From CAZEZY01 sp964516635 (lineage in GTDB: Bacteria; Pseudomonadota; Gammaproteobacteria; Burkholderiales; Burkholderiaceae_C), in assembly GCA_964516635.1 (NCBI GenBank), contig CAZEZY010000014.1, positions 1 to 26,620 on the forward strand: a stretch of 26,620 nt of DNA, in the 5' to 3' direction. Both the position numbers and the translations under genes were made by a program. Of this stretch, positions 7,219 to 15,042 are shown piece by piece. The stretch's first letter is position 1, and the number at the start of each line of letters is the position of its first letter. The notes under the pieces are model-generated. The model made no database searches. It was not told where the DNA came from and saw only the letters and a list, made by a program, of their open reading frames with translations.

Positions 7219-8309
7219 CAGGTGTCCTTGGAGATCTTGATGCTCGGGAATTTGGACGAGAAATCCTTCGCCTTGCCCGCCACGGTGATGGCCACCTGAC
7301 GCGCCACGGCCTTGTAAATGCCCGCGATCTCGCCTTCGGGATCGGCCACCACGGTGGGTCGGCCGCTGTCGGCCTGCACGCGGATCTGCATGTTCAGCGG
7401 CAAGGCGCCCAGGTAATCCATGCCGTACTCGGCCGCCATGCGCTTGCCACCTTCGGCGCCGAAGATGTGTTCGGTATGGCCGCAGTTGGGGCAGCAGTAC
7501 ACCGCCATGTTCTCGACGATGCCCAGGATGGGCACGCCCACCTTCTCGAACATCTTGATGCCTTTGCGGGCATCGAGCAGCGCGATGTCTTGCGGGGTGG
7601 TGACGATCACCGAACCCGTCATGGGTACGCGTTGGCTCAGCGTGAGCTGGATGTCGCCAGTACCGGGGGGCATGTCCACCAGCAGGTAGTCGAGGTCTTT
7701 CCAGTTGGTCTGGCGCAGCAATTGCTCCAGCGCCTGGGTGGCCATGGGGCCGCGCCAGATCATGGCTTCGTCCTTGTCCACCAGGAAGCCGATCGAAATC
7801 ACCTGAACGCCGAAGTTCTCCAGCGGCTCCATGGTTTGGCCATCGGTGCTGTCGGGGCGGCCCTCGATGCCCATCATCATCGGCTGGCTGGGGCCGTAGA
7901 TGTCCGCGTCCAGAATGCCGACCCTGGCGCCTTCGGCGGCCAGCGCCAGCGCCAGATTCACTGTGGTGGTGCTCTTGCCCACGCCCCCCTTGCCCGAGGC
8001 CACGGCAATGATGTTCTTGACGTGAGGCAGCAACTGCACGCCCCGTTGCACCGCATGGGCAATGACCCGGGTCTGCAGGTTGACAGACACGTTCTCCACC
8101 CCCGCCACGCTCTTGGCGGCGGCAATCAGCGCCTTGCGCAGGGCTGGATGCTGGCTCTTGCAGGGGTAACCCAACTCGAGATCGAACGACACATCGCCCT
8201 CGTGAACCTGCAGGTTCCTGATGGCCCGGGTGGTCACGAAGTCTTTGCCCGTGTTGGGATCGGATACGGTTTGCAGCGCCTGCAGCAGCGCCTGTTGTTC
8301 TACGGCCAT
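7218..8309 (-). CDS. apbC: Iron-sulfur cluster carrier ATPase ApbC/Mrp (NBP35 family)
   Basis: ApbC/Mrp proteins bind and hand over [4Fe-4S] clusters to apo-enzymes in the cytoplasm. The 363-residue protein has an N-terminal MIP18-like (DUF59) domain (residues 1-90), a deviant Walker A GKGGVGKS (106-113), the DADIYGPSQP switch, DMPPGTGDIQLTL, and a C-terminal CCPNC in which Cys273 and Cys276 form the cluster-bridging CxxC. Length and domain order are normal. The start has GGAGA upstream. It is divergent from metG, an arrangement I recall from many beta- and gammaproteobacteria. NadA, encoded nearby, is a [4Fe-4S] enzyme and could be a client, but that link is only inference. The stop codon overlaps the start of the PACE exporter gene. 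Confidence 0.95.
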   Translation of the reverse strand: MAVEQQALLQALQTVSDPNTGKDFVTTRAIRNLQVHEGDVSFDLELGYPCKSQHPALRKALIAAAKSVAGVENVSVNLQTRVIAHAVQRGVQLLPHVKNIIAVASGKGGVGKSTTTVNLALALAAEGARVGILDADIYGPSQPMMMGIEGRPDSTDGQTMEPLENFGVQVISIGFLVDKDEAMIWRGPMATQALEQLLRQTNWKDLDYLLVDMPPGTGDIQLTLSQRVPMTGSVIVTTPQDIALLDARKGIKMFEKVGVPILGIVENMAVYCCPNCGHTEHIFGAEGGKRMAAEYGMDYLGALPLNMQIRVQADSGRPTVVADPEGEIAGIYKAVARQVAITVAGKAKDFSSKFPSIKISKDT

Positions 8310-8339
8310 CTGAAGTGGTCTCCGGCAATGAATAGGAAG

Positions 8340-8402
8340 GGCTAGTCTAGCCGCTCCCGCCGATGCCACCTTTCGCCGGGGCTGCAGTGCCCTCATTAAA
8401 AT
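8340..8402. promoter_or_regulatory. apbC-metG divergent promoter region
   Basis: A 13-base palindrome (8340-8352, arms GGCTAG/CTAGCC) contains TAGACT on the minus strand, a plausible -10 for apbC about 35 bases from its ATG. TAAAAT at 8397-8402 is a plausible -10 for metG, 28 bases from its ATG. No convincing -35 box accompanies either one. Confidence 0.35.
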
Positions 8403-8429
8403 CGTGGGCTTGCCCTCAAGGACACCCAC

Positions 8430-10601
8430 ATGACCGCGCGCCCCGAAAAACGACGCTTCTTCGTCACCACCGCCCTGCCCTACGCCAACGGGCACTTTCA
8501 CATCGGCCACATCATGGAGTACATCCAGGCCGACATCTGGGTGCGGATGCAGCGCATGCACGGGCATGAAGTTCATTTTGTCGGCGCAGACGACGCCCAC
8601 GGCGCACCCATCATGATCGCCGCCGAAAAGGCCGGCAAGACGCCGCAGCAGTTCGTCGCCGACATCGCCGCCGGCCGTGCCCCCTACCTCGAAGGCTTCC
8701 ATGTGAAGTTCGACAACTGGCACAGCACCGACGGCCCCGAGAACCACGAACTGGCCCAGCGCATCTACCTGGACCTCAAGGCCAACGGGCTCATCGCCAC
8801 CAAAACCATCGAGCAGTTCTTCGACCCCGACAAGGCGATGTTCCTGCCCGACCGCTTCATCAAGGGCGAATGCCCGAAGTGCGGAGCCAAGGACCAGTAC
8901 GGCGACTCCTGCGAAAGCTGCGGCGCGGTGTACGCCCCCACCGAACTGAAGAACCCCTACTCCGCCCTGTCTGGCGCCACACCGGTGCTCAAAACTTCCG
9001 AGCACTACTTTTTCAAGCTCAGCGACCCGCGCTGCATCGAATTCCTGGAAAACTGGACCAGCGATGCGGGCCGCCTACAGCCCGAGGTGCTCAACAAGAT
9101 CAAGGAATGGTTCGCCAAGGACGAGCATGGCAACGGCGGCCTGGGCGACTGGGACATTTCGCGCGACGCGCCCTACTTCGGCATCGAAATCCCGGACGCA
9201 CCGGGCAAGTACTTCTACGTCTGGCTGGACGCGCCCATCGGCTATCTGGCCAGCCTGAAGAACCACTTTGCCAAGGGCCAGGCCGCCCACCACTGGCACG
9301 CGCCTTCGCGCACCGCGCAAAGCTATGAGGAATTCGTGGCCGACCCGGCGGTGGAACAGGTGCACTTCATCGGCAAGGACATCACCTACTTCCACACCCT
9401 GTTCTGGCCAGCCATGCTGCACTTCAGCGGCCGCAAGACGCCCACACAGGTCAACGTCCACGGCTTCATCACCGTCAACGGTGGCGAGAAGATGAGCAAG
9501 AGCCGCGGCACCGGCCTGGACCCGCTGAAGTACCTGGGTCTGGGCATGAACCCCGAGTGGCTGCGCTACTACCTGGCCGCCAAGCTCAACAGCCGGGTGG
9601 AAGACGTGGACTTCAACCCCGACGACTTCGTGGCCCGCGTCAACAGCGACCTGGTGGGCAAGTACATCAACATCGCCTCCCGTGCCGCCGGCTTCATTGC
9701 CAAACGCTTGGGTGGCCAGTTGGGCACCATGTCCGGTGACGGCGAAGCCCTGCTCGACCACCTGCAGCAAGCCGTCCCCGGCGTGGCCGAACTGCTCGCC
9801 GAACGCGAGTACGGCAAGGCCATCCGTGAGACCATGGCCCTGGCCGACCGCGTGAACGAATACGTGGACCAGAACAAGCCCTGGGAACTGGCCAAACAGC
9901 CAGGTATGGACGCCCGCCTGCACGACGTCTGCACCACCTGCATCGAAACCTTCCGGGTGCTGACCGTGCTGCTCAAACCGGTGCTGCCGGCGCTGGCCGT
10001 GCAGGTCGAGGCCTTCCTGCAATGCGAACCCCTGAACTACGCCAACGCCACCACCCCGCTGGGGGCCGGCCACTCGATCGGCGCCTACCAGCATCTGATG
10101 CAGCGGGTGGACATCAAGCTGCTGGAAGCCCTGTTCGAGCCGCCGAATGGGGCCCCCACGGTTGACGCTGTTGCATCCTCCCTGCCCCCCGATGGGGCTG
10201 ACACCGCCTTGGGGCGGCCGGGCGGCGAAGTCATCGCGCCCACGATCTCCATCGACGACTTTGCCAAGGTGGACCTGCGAATTGCCCGCATCGAGGCCTG
10301 CGAGCCGGTGGAGGGCTCCACCAAGCTGCTGCGCCTGACGCTGGACGTGGGCGAAGGCACTGACCCGCAGGGGAATCCGATCCGGCGCAACGTGTTCAGT
10401 GGCATCGCCAGCATGTACAAGCCGGAAGACCTCGTCGGCAAGCTCACCGTGATGGTGGCCAACCTGGCGCCCCGAAAGATGAAGTTTGGCGTCAGCGAAG
10501 GCATGGTGCTGGCCGCCAGCCACGCCGACGAGAAAACCCAGCCGGGCATCTACGTGCTGCAACCCTGGCCGGGCGCCCAACCCGGCATGCGAATTCACTG
10601 A
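8430..10601 (+). CDS. metG: Methionyl-tRNA synthetase
   Basis: MetRS charges tRNA-Met and initiator tRNA with methionine. The 723-residue protein has all expected parts: the HIGH motif at 24-27, a zinc knuckle with Cys148, Cys151, Cys161 and Cys164, the KMSKS loop at 354-358, an alpha-helical anticodon-binding domain (about 395-565), and a C-terminal EMAPII/Arc1p-like tRNA-binding and dimerisation domain (about 607-723). Between the last two lies a linker of about 30 residues, rich in Pro, Gly and Ala, encoded by GC-rich palindromic DNA (10147-10231). AAGGA precedes the ATG. It is divergent from apbC and is followed after 12 bases by a SulP transporter, which probably shares its transcript. 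Confidence 0.97.
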   Translation: MTARPEKRRFFVTTALPYANGHFHIGHIMEYIQADIWVRMQRMHGHEVHFVGADDAHGAPIMIAAEKAGKTPQQFVADIAAGRAPYLEGFHVKFDNWHSTDGPENHELAQRIYLDLKANGLIATKTIEQFFDPDKAMFLPDRFIKGECPKCGAKDQYGDSCESCGAVYAPTELKNPYSALSGATPVLKTSEHYFFKLSDPRCIEFLENWTSDAGRLQPEVLNKIKEWFAKDEHGNGGLGDWDISRDAPYFGIEIPDAPGKYFYVWLDAPIGYLASLKNHFAKGQAAHHWHAPSRTAQSYEEFVADPAVEQVHFIGKDITYFHTLFWPAMLHFSGRKTPTQVNVHGFITVNGGEKMSKSRGTGLDPLKYLGLGMNPEWLRYYLAAKLNSRVEDVDFNPDDFVARVNSDLVGKYINIASRAAGFIAKRLGGQLGTMSGDGEALLDHLQQAVPGVAELLAEREYGKAIRETMALADRVNEYVDQNKPWELAKQPGMDARLHDVCTTCIETFRVLTVLLKPVLPALAVQVEAFLQCEPLNYANATTPLGAGHSIGAYQHLMQRVDIKLLEALFEPPNGAPTVDAVASSLPPDGADTALGRPGGEVIAPTISIDDFAKVDLRIARIEACEPVEGSTKLLRLTLDVGEGTDPQGNPIRRNVFSGIASMYKPEDLVGKLTVMVANLAPRKMKFGVSEGMVLAASHADEKTQPGIYVLQPWPGAQPGMRIH
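10147..10231. repeat. Palindromic repeat-like segment embedded in frame in metG
   Basis: This stretch differs from the flanking coding DNA in carrying stacked hairpins: the GGGGCCCC palindrome at the left edge, CCCC-GAT-GGGG at 10187-10197 and CCGCC-TTGG-GGCGG at 10204-10217. It resembles GC-rich intergenic repeat DNA I recall from Comamonadaceae genomes. The reading frame stays open and encodes residues 573-601 of MetG, the inter-domain linker. Identification as a repeat family is from memory; only one copy is in this window. Confidence 0.5.
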
Positions 10602-10613
10602 TATCCTGTGCCC

Positions 10614-12245
10614 ATGCCCTCGTTCGCTGCGTTTCGCCCACGTCTGTTGCAGGACCTGCGCGACTACAGCAGCGAGCGCCTGTTCAAGGACATGGGCGCA
10701 GGGGCCACGGTGGGCATCGTGGCCTTGCCGCTGGCCATGGCTTTTGCCATTGCCTCGGGCCTCAAGCCGGAGGCTGGCCTCTGGACTGCCATCATTGCCG
10801 GCTTCCTCATCTCGGCGCTGGGGGGATCGTCGGTGCAGATCGGCGGGCCGGCAGGGGCTTTCATCGTCATTGTCTACGGCATTGTGGAACGTTATGGCCT
10901 GGCCAACCTGCTGATCTCCACCCTCAGTGCAGGCGTCCTGCTGTTTCTGCTGGGCTTTTTCAAGCTGGGCACGCTGGTCCGCTACGTCCCGGTGAGTGTC
11001 GTCATCGGCTTCACCAACGGCATTGCGGTGCTGATAGCCCTGTCTCAACTGCGGGACGTCATGGGCCTGCAGATCGAGAAGATGCCGGCCGATTTCTTCC
11101 AGCAGATCGGCACGCTGTCACGGCATCTGGACACCTTCAACCCCTGGGCATTCGGCCTGGCCGCTGCCTGTGTCCTGGGGCTCTTCATCTGGCCCAGACT
11201 GTGGGCCAGCGAATCCGGTTTCCGCAAGAAACTTGACGAAATCGACGCCGTCAGCGCCCTCAAAGCCACCTCGCGCGTTCCGGCGCCCATCATTGCGCTG
11301 GTCAGCCTCTCGCTGCTGGCCTGGGCGATGGAGATGCCTGTCGAAACCATCGGCTCCCGTTTCGGGGGCATACCCCAGCATCTGCCGGCTTTTCAGCTCC
11401 CGGCGTTCTCCTGGGAAACCGTCAAGCTGCTGGTGGTCCCCACGTTGACGATCGCCCTGCTGGGTGCCATCGAGTCGCTGCTCTGCGCCCGGGTGGCCGA
11501 CCAGCTCAGCGATCGCCCCAAGCACGACCCCAACCAGGAACTCATGGCCCAGGGCGTGGCCAATGTCGTGGTGCCTTTCTTCGGTGGCATGCCTGCCACC
11601 GGCACCATCGCCCGAACCGTCACCAACATCCGGGCCGGTGCCACATCCCCGGTGGCGGGGCTGGTTCATGCGGCCACGCTGGCCGTGGTGGTGCTGGCGG
11701 CTGCCCCGCTGGCCAAGCACATCCCGCTGGCCGTGCTGGCCGGTGTGCTGCTGTTCGTGGCATGGAACATGGGCGAATGGAAGGAATTCGCACGCCTCCG
11801 GCAGTTCAGTGGCCACTACCGACTCATGCTGCTCTCGACCTTTTTCGTGACGGTGATTTTTGATCTCACCGTGGCGGTGGAACTGGGTCTCGTTCTGGCC
11901 GTGGTGCTGTTCGTGCGCCGACAGAGCGAGATCTTCCGGGCCGAGCCGCGCCAGATGGCCGACGGACGCCTGCATTACCAACTCTATGGCTCGCTGTTTT
12001 TCGGCGCGGTGGCGAAGATCGACCCGATTGTGGAAACGGTGGAGCGCTCCCCTGAGGGCTGTCATGTGGTGCTGGATGCCAGTCAGATGATCTCGCTCGA
12101 CACCACCGGGCTCGACGCGCTGGAGCAACTCCACAAGGCGCTGGAAAAGCGGGGTGGGAAGCTTTCCATCACCGGCCTCAACGAGCAGCCGTCCTCACTG
12201 GTTCGCCGATCGGGCTTCGCCAGTCACCTCCAGCCCTTGGACTGA
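10614..12245 (+). CDS. SulP-family inorganic anion/dicarboxylate transporter with STAS domain
   Basis: SulP proteins are inner-membrane symporters or exchangers of sulfate, bicarbonate or C4-dicarboxylates. The 543-residue protein has the expected multi-span membrane domain; its first helices contain GATVGIVALPLAMAFAIASG and GGSSVQIGGPAGAF, the SulP core signature. A cytoplasmic STAS domain follows at about 452-543, with the SLDTTGLDALEQL loop. FGGMPATGTIARTVTNIRAGA resembles the conserved NxxxGx core segment. The substrate cannot be assigned; DauA-like dicarboxylate or bicarbonate transport is as likely as sulfate. The ATG at 10614 is preferred to the GTG two codons earlier. There is no clear ribosome site and the gap to metG is only 12 bases, suggesting coupled translation. 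Confidence 0.88.
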   Translation: MPSFAAFRPRLLQDLRDYSSERLFKDMGAGATVGIVALPLAMAFAIASGLKPEAGLWTAIIAGFLISALGGSSVQIGGPAGAFIVIVYGIVERYGLANLLISTLSAGVLLFLLGFFKLGTLVRYVPVSVVIGFTNGIAVLIALSQLRDVMGLQIEKMPADFFQQIGTLSRHLDTFNPWAFGLAAACVLGLFIWPRLWASESGFRKKLDEIDAVSALKATSRVPAPIIALVSLSLLAWAMEMPVETIGSRFGGIPQHLPAFQLPAFSWETVKLLVVPTLTIALLGAIESLLCARVADQLSDRPKHDPNQELMAQGVANVVVPFFGGMPATGTIARTVTNIRAGATSPVAGLVHAATLAVVVLAAAPLAKHIPLAVLAGVLLFVAWNMGEWKEFARLRQFSGHYRLMLLSTFFVTVIFDLTVAVELGLVLAVVLFVRRQSEIFRAEPRQMADGRLHYQLYGSLFFGAVAKIDPIVETVERSPEGCHVVLDASQMISLDTTGLDALEQLHKALEKRGGKLSITGLNEQPSSLVRRSGFASHLQPLD

Positions 12246-12281
12246 CGGGTACCCCTGGCTCCTGACATCCCCTGCATTGGC

Positions 12282-12287
12282 TAAAAT
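12282..12287 (+). promoter_or_regulatory. Possible -10 box upstream of the DUF3460 gene
   Basis: TAAAAT lies 30 bases before the ATG, in the 71-base gap after the SulP gene. Similar TAAAAT boxes followed by a G-rich start region precede metG (8397) and gpmA (21907). No good -35 hexamer is present at 16-18 bases, so this is weak. Confidence 0.35.
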
Positions 12288-12316
12288 GGGTGGATATCCT
12301 CCAACAGGCCTCCGTC

Positions 12317-12529
12317 ATGAATCTGTTCGCCCGCCCGCATTACGCCTCTGACGCCACGCAGTTCATCGAATCGCTCAAGCAGCAGAAACCCGAACTCGAA
12401 GCCGAGCAGCGTCAGGGGCGTGCCCTGCTGTGGGACAAGCAGGTCGACCGTCAGCTGTCGGCCGAGGCGCAAGCCGCCCGCGTTCGGCAGAAGCCCTACG
12501 TCTACCAGACCGAGCCTTCCCTGCGCTGA
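12317..12529 (+). CDS. DUF3460 family small protein
   Basis: This 70-residue protein starts MNLFARPHYASDATQFIESLKQQ and is rich in Gln, Glu, Arg and Lys in a helix-like middle section. It matches the DUF3460 family of short, mainly betaproteobacterial proteins of unknown function. It has no signal peptide, membrane span or cysteine, so it is probably cytoplasmic and helical. The start at 12317 is chosen over one nine codons earlier because the family begins with MNLF-like residues and the earlier start lies too close to the candidate -10 box. Its TGA is one base before the scpA ATG, so translation of the two is almost certainly coupled. That position hints at a role near chromosome segregation, but no function is established. 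Confidence 0.85.
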   Translation: MNLFARPHYASDATQFIESLKQQKPELEAEQRQGRALLWDKQVDRQLSAEAQAARVRQKPYVYQTEPSLR

Positions 12530-12530
12530 G

Positions 12531-13397
12531 ATGGCCGCTGGCCCTGTGCCACCCGAATCCGGTCTTGCCCTGCCCACCCCGGAAATCCTGCCCGTCAGCA
12601 TGCCGGAAGTGGTCGACCAGGTGGCCCTGGCGCGGCTGTACGGCGAACCCCTTTTCGCACTCCCTCAGGATCTCTACATCCCGCCCGATGCGCTGGAGGT
12701 GTTTCTGGAGGCCTTCGAGGGCCCGCTCGACCTCCTCCTTTACCTGATCCGCAAACAGAACTTCAACATCCTCGACATTCCCATGGCCGAGGTCACGCGA
12801 CAGTACCTGAGTTACGTGGAACAGGTGCGCGCCCGCAACCTGGAGCTGGCCGGCGAATACCTGCTCATGGCCGCCATGCTCATCGAAATCAAGTCCCGCA
12901 TGCTCCTGCCCCCCAAGGGAGTGGACAATGCCGAAGACGCCGAAGACCCACGCGCCGAACTGGTGCGACGCCTGCTGGAATACGAACAGATGAAGCTGGC
13001 GGCCCAGCGGATTGCCGAATGGCCTCAGCTCGGGCGCGACTTCCTACGGGCACAGGTCTGTGTGGAGCAGGCGCTGGCGCCTCGCTTCCCCGATGTCCAC
13101 CCTCAGGACCTCGCCGATGCCTGGCATGACATCCTCAAACGCGCGCGGCTCGTCCAGCACCACAAGATCAGCCGCGAGGCACTGAGCGTCCGTGAACACA
13201 TGAGTCTGGTGCTGCGACGGCTGCAAGGCCGACGGTTTGTCGAATTCGGCGACCTCTTCGAGGTGAGCCAGGGCGTCCCGGTGCTGGTGGTCACTTTCAT
13301 CGCCATGCTCGAACTGGCCAAGGAAACACTCATCGAGCTCACACAGGCCGAGGCCTATGCCCCGATCTACGTGCGGCTGGCCTACACGCCCACCTGA
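12531..13397 (+). CDS. scpA: Segregation and condensation protein A (kleisin)
   Basis: ScpA is the kleisin subunit that bridges SMC heads and binds ScpB in the bacterial condensin complex, compacting and segregating the chromosome. The 288-residue protein has the kleisin N-terminal helix signature EGPLDLLLYLIRKQ at 63-76, followed by YLLMAAMLIEIKSRMLLP, and ends in a winged-helix domain containing FLALLELAKxxxI-like residues (FIAMLELAKETLIELTQAE). About 55 residues precede the core, so the start may be a little downstream (ATG at 12600). The ATG lies one base after the DUF3460 stop and lacks its own ribosome site. scpB is not adjacent here. nadB follows after 9 bases on the same strand. Confidence 0.92.
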   Translation: MAAGPVPPESGLALPTPEILPVSMPEVVDQVALARLYGEPLFALPQDLYIPPDALEVFLEAFEGPLDLLLYLIRKQNFNILDIPMAEVTRQYLSYVEQVRARNLELAGEYLLMAAMLIEIKSRMLLPPKGVDNAEDAEDPRAELVRRLLEYEQMKLAAQRIAEWPQLGRDFLRAQVCVEQALAPRFPDVHPQDLADAWHDILKRARLVQHHKISREALSVREHMSLVLRRLQGRRFVEFGDLFEVSQGVPVLVVTFIAMLELAKETLIELTQAEAYAPIYVRLAYTPT

Positions 13398-13406
13398 ACC
13401 TCACCG

Positions 13407-15035
13407 ATGAACACCCTCTCATCCAGCAACGGCCCATCCGCCCCCACGCGCCACTTCGATGTGCTGATCGTGGGCAGCGGCCTGGCCGGCCTGTCCACCG
13501 CCCTGCTGCTTCCTGACCACCTGCGCGTGGCCGTCCTCACGAAGCGCACCATCGAAGACGGCTCCAGCGGTTGGGCCCAGGGCGGGATTGCAGCGGTGCT
13601 GTCCGAAGACGACAGCTTCGATGCCCACGTCGATGACACCTTTGTGGCCGGTGCCGGCCTGTGCGACCCCGAGGCCACGCGCTTCACGGTGGAAAACGCC
13701 CCCGAGGCCATCGCCTGGCTGCGCGAGATGGGCACCCAGTTCACGCTGCACGATGGCGAACTCCACCTCACGCGCGAAGGCGGACACAGCCACCGCCGCA
13801 TCGTCCATGCCGCCGACGCCACAGGCGCAGCCGTCCAGCACACCCTGATTGAACGGGTGCAGCAAGCCCCGAACGTTCAGGTATACGAAACCCACAACCT
13901 GGTTGACCTCATCCTCAGCGACAAGCATGCCAGTCAGGCCCTGCTGCCCCGCCGATGCCTGGGTGCCTATGCCCTCAACGAAGCCACCGACCAGGTCGAG
14001 GCCTTTGTGGCTCCCCACACCGTCCTGTGCACGGGTGGCGCAGGCAAGGTGTACCTTTACACCTCCAACCCCGACACCGCCACGGGCGACGGCATTGCCG
14101 CAGCCTGGCGGGCCGGCTGCCGGGTCGCGAACATGGAGTTCATCCAGTTCCACCCCACCTGCCTGTACCACCCCAAGGCCAAGACCTACCTGATCACCGA
14201 GGCCGTGCGTGGCGAGGGCGGCCTGCTGAAGCTGCCGGCACACCTGGGTGGTCACCGCTTCATGCCCGACCACGACCCCCGTGCCGAACTGGCCCCGCGA
14301 GACGTGGTGGCGCGTGCCATCGACTTCGAGATGAAGAAACACGGCATCGATTGCGTGTACCTCGACATCTCGCATCAGCCCGCCGCTTTCCTGCACGAGC
14401 ACTTTCCCAACATCCTGGCGCGCTGCGCCGAACTGGGCATCGACATCACCCGGGAGCCGATACCGGTGGTGCCCGCCGCTCACTACACCTGTGGCGGCGT
14501 GATGACCGACCTGAACGCCCGAACCGACCTGCCTGGCCTGTACGTGGTGGGCGAGGCCAGCTGCACCGGCCTGCACGGCGCCAACCGGCTGGCCAGCAAT
14601 TCACTGCTGGAATGCATGGTGTTTGCCAAGGCCGCCGTGCGAGACATGGCGGCCCAGCCTCCTGCCGCCATCCCGGCCATCCGGCCCTGGGACGACAGCC
14701 GCGTGATCGACGCCGACGAGCACGTGGTCATCTCGCACAACTGGGACGAACTGCGCCGCTTCATGTGGGACTACGTCGGCATCGTGCGCACCGACAAACG
14801 CCTGGAGCGCGCGGCCCACCGCATCGCGCTGCTGCGTGCCGAAATCCACGAGTTCTATTCCCGTTTTCACGTCAGCCGTGACCTCCTCGAACTCCGCAAT
14901 CTGGTCGAAGTGGCCGATCTGATCGTCCGATGCGCGCAGGCCCGCAAGGAAAGCCGTGGTCTGCATTTCAGCCGCGACCATCCGGGCCTGCTCCCCCAGG
15001 CACGGCCCACGGTGCTGACACCGCTCAGCGCCTGA
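13407..15035 (+). CDS. nadB: L-aspartate oxidase
   Basis: NadB is a flavoenzyme that oxidises L-aspartate to iminoaspartate, the first step of de novo NAD synthesis; the product goes to NadA. The 542-residue protein has the FAD-binding GSGLAGLSTAL (GxGxxG at 23-28), SSGWAQGGIAAVL, the HSHRRIVHAADATG loop, FIQFHPTCLY, the active-site segment LITEAVRGEGGLL, and the second FAD motif LYVVGEASCTGLHGANRLASNS. Together with the helical C-terminal domain these identify NadB rather than succinate dehydrogenase SdhA. Length is normal. There is no clear ribosome site and scpA ends 9 bases earlier. It is convergent with the nadC-nadA unit, and its last codons form part of a terminator hairpin shared with the opposite gene. 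Confidence 0.96.
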   Translation: MNTLSSSNGPSAPTRHFDVLIVGSGLAGLSTALLLPDHLRVAVLTKRTIEDGSSGWAQGGIAAVLSEDDSFDAHVDDTFVAGAGLCDPEATRFTVENAPEAIAWLREMGTQFTLHDGELHLTREGGHSHRRIVHAADATGAAVQHTLIERVQQAPNVQVYETHNLVDLILSDKHASQALLPRRCLGAYALNEATDQVEAFVAPHTVLCTGGAGKVYLYTSNPDTATGDGIAAAWRAGCRVANMEFIQFHPTCLYHPKAKTYLITEAVRGEGGLLKLPAHLGGHRFMPDHDPRAELAPRDVVARAIDFEMKKHGIDCVYLDISHQPAAFLHEHFPNILARCAELGIDITREPIPVVPAAHYTCGGVMTDLNARTDLPGLYVVGEASCTGLHGANRLASNSLLECMVFAKAAVRDMAAQPPAAIPAIRPWDDSRVIDADEHVVISHNWDELRRFMWDYVGIVRTDKRLERAAHRIALLRAEIHEFYSRFHVSRDLLELRNLVEVADLIVRCAQARKESRGLHFSRDHPGLLPQARPTVLTPLSA

Positions 15036-15042
15036 GCGTTTT
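15022..15042 (+). terminator. Terminator at the nadB 3' end, containing the stop codons of both convergent genes
   Basis: Perfect seven-base arms CGCTCAG (15022-15028) and CTGAGCG (15032-15038) around a CGC loop are followed by TTTT (15039-15042). The nadB TGA lies in one arm and the complement of the opposite gene's TGA lies in the other. The T-run is only on the plus-strand side, so it best terminates nadB. Confidence 0.65.

Noticed and set aside
6736..8328. Continuous minus-strand frame of 530 codons reading through the apbC region into the PACE gene
   Set aside because: Only the last 160 codons carry membrane and PACE motifs. The earlier part is the shifted frame of apbC, so it is not a fusion protein.
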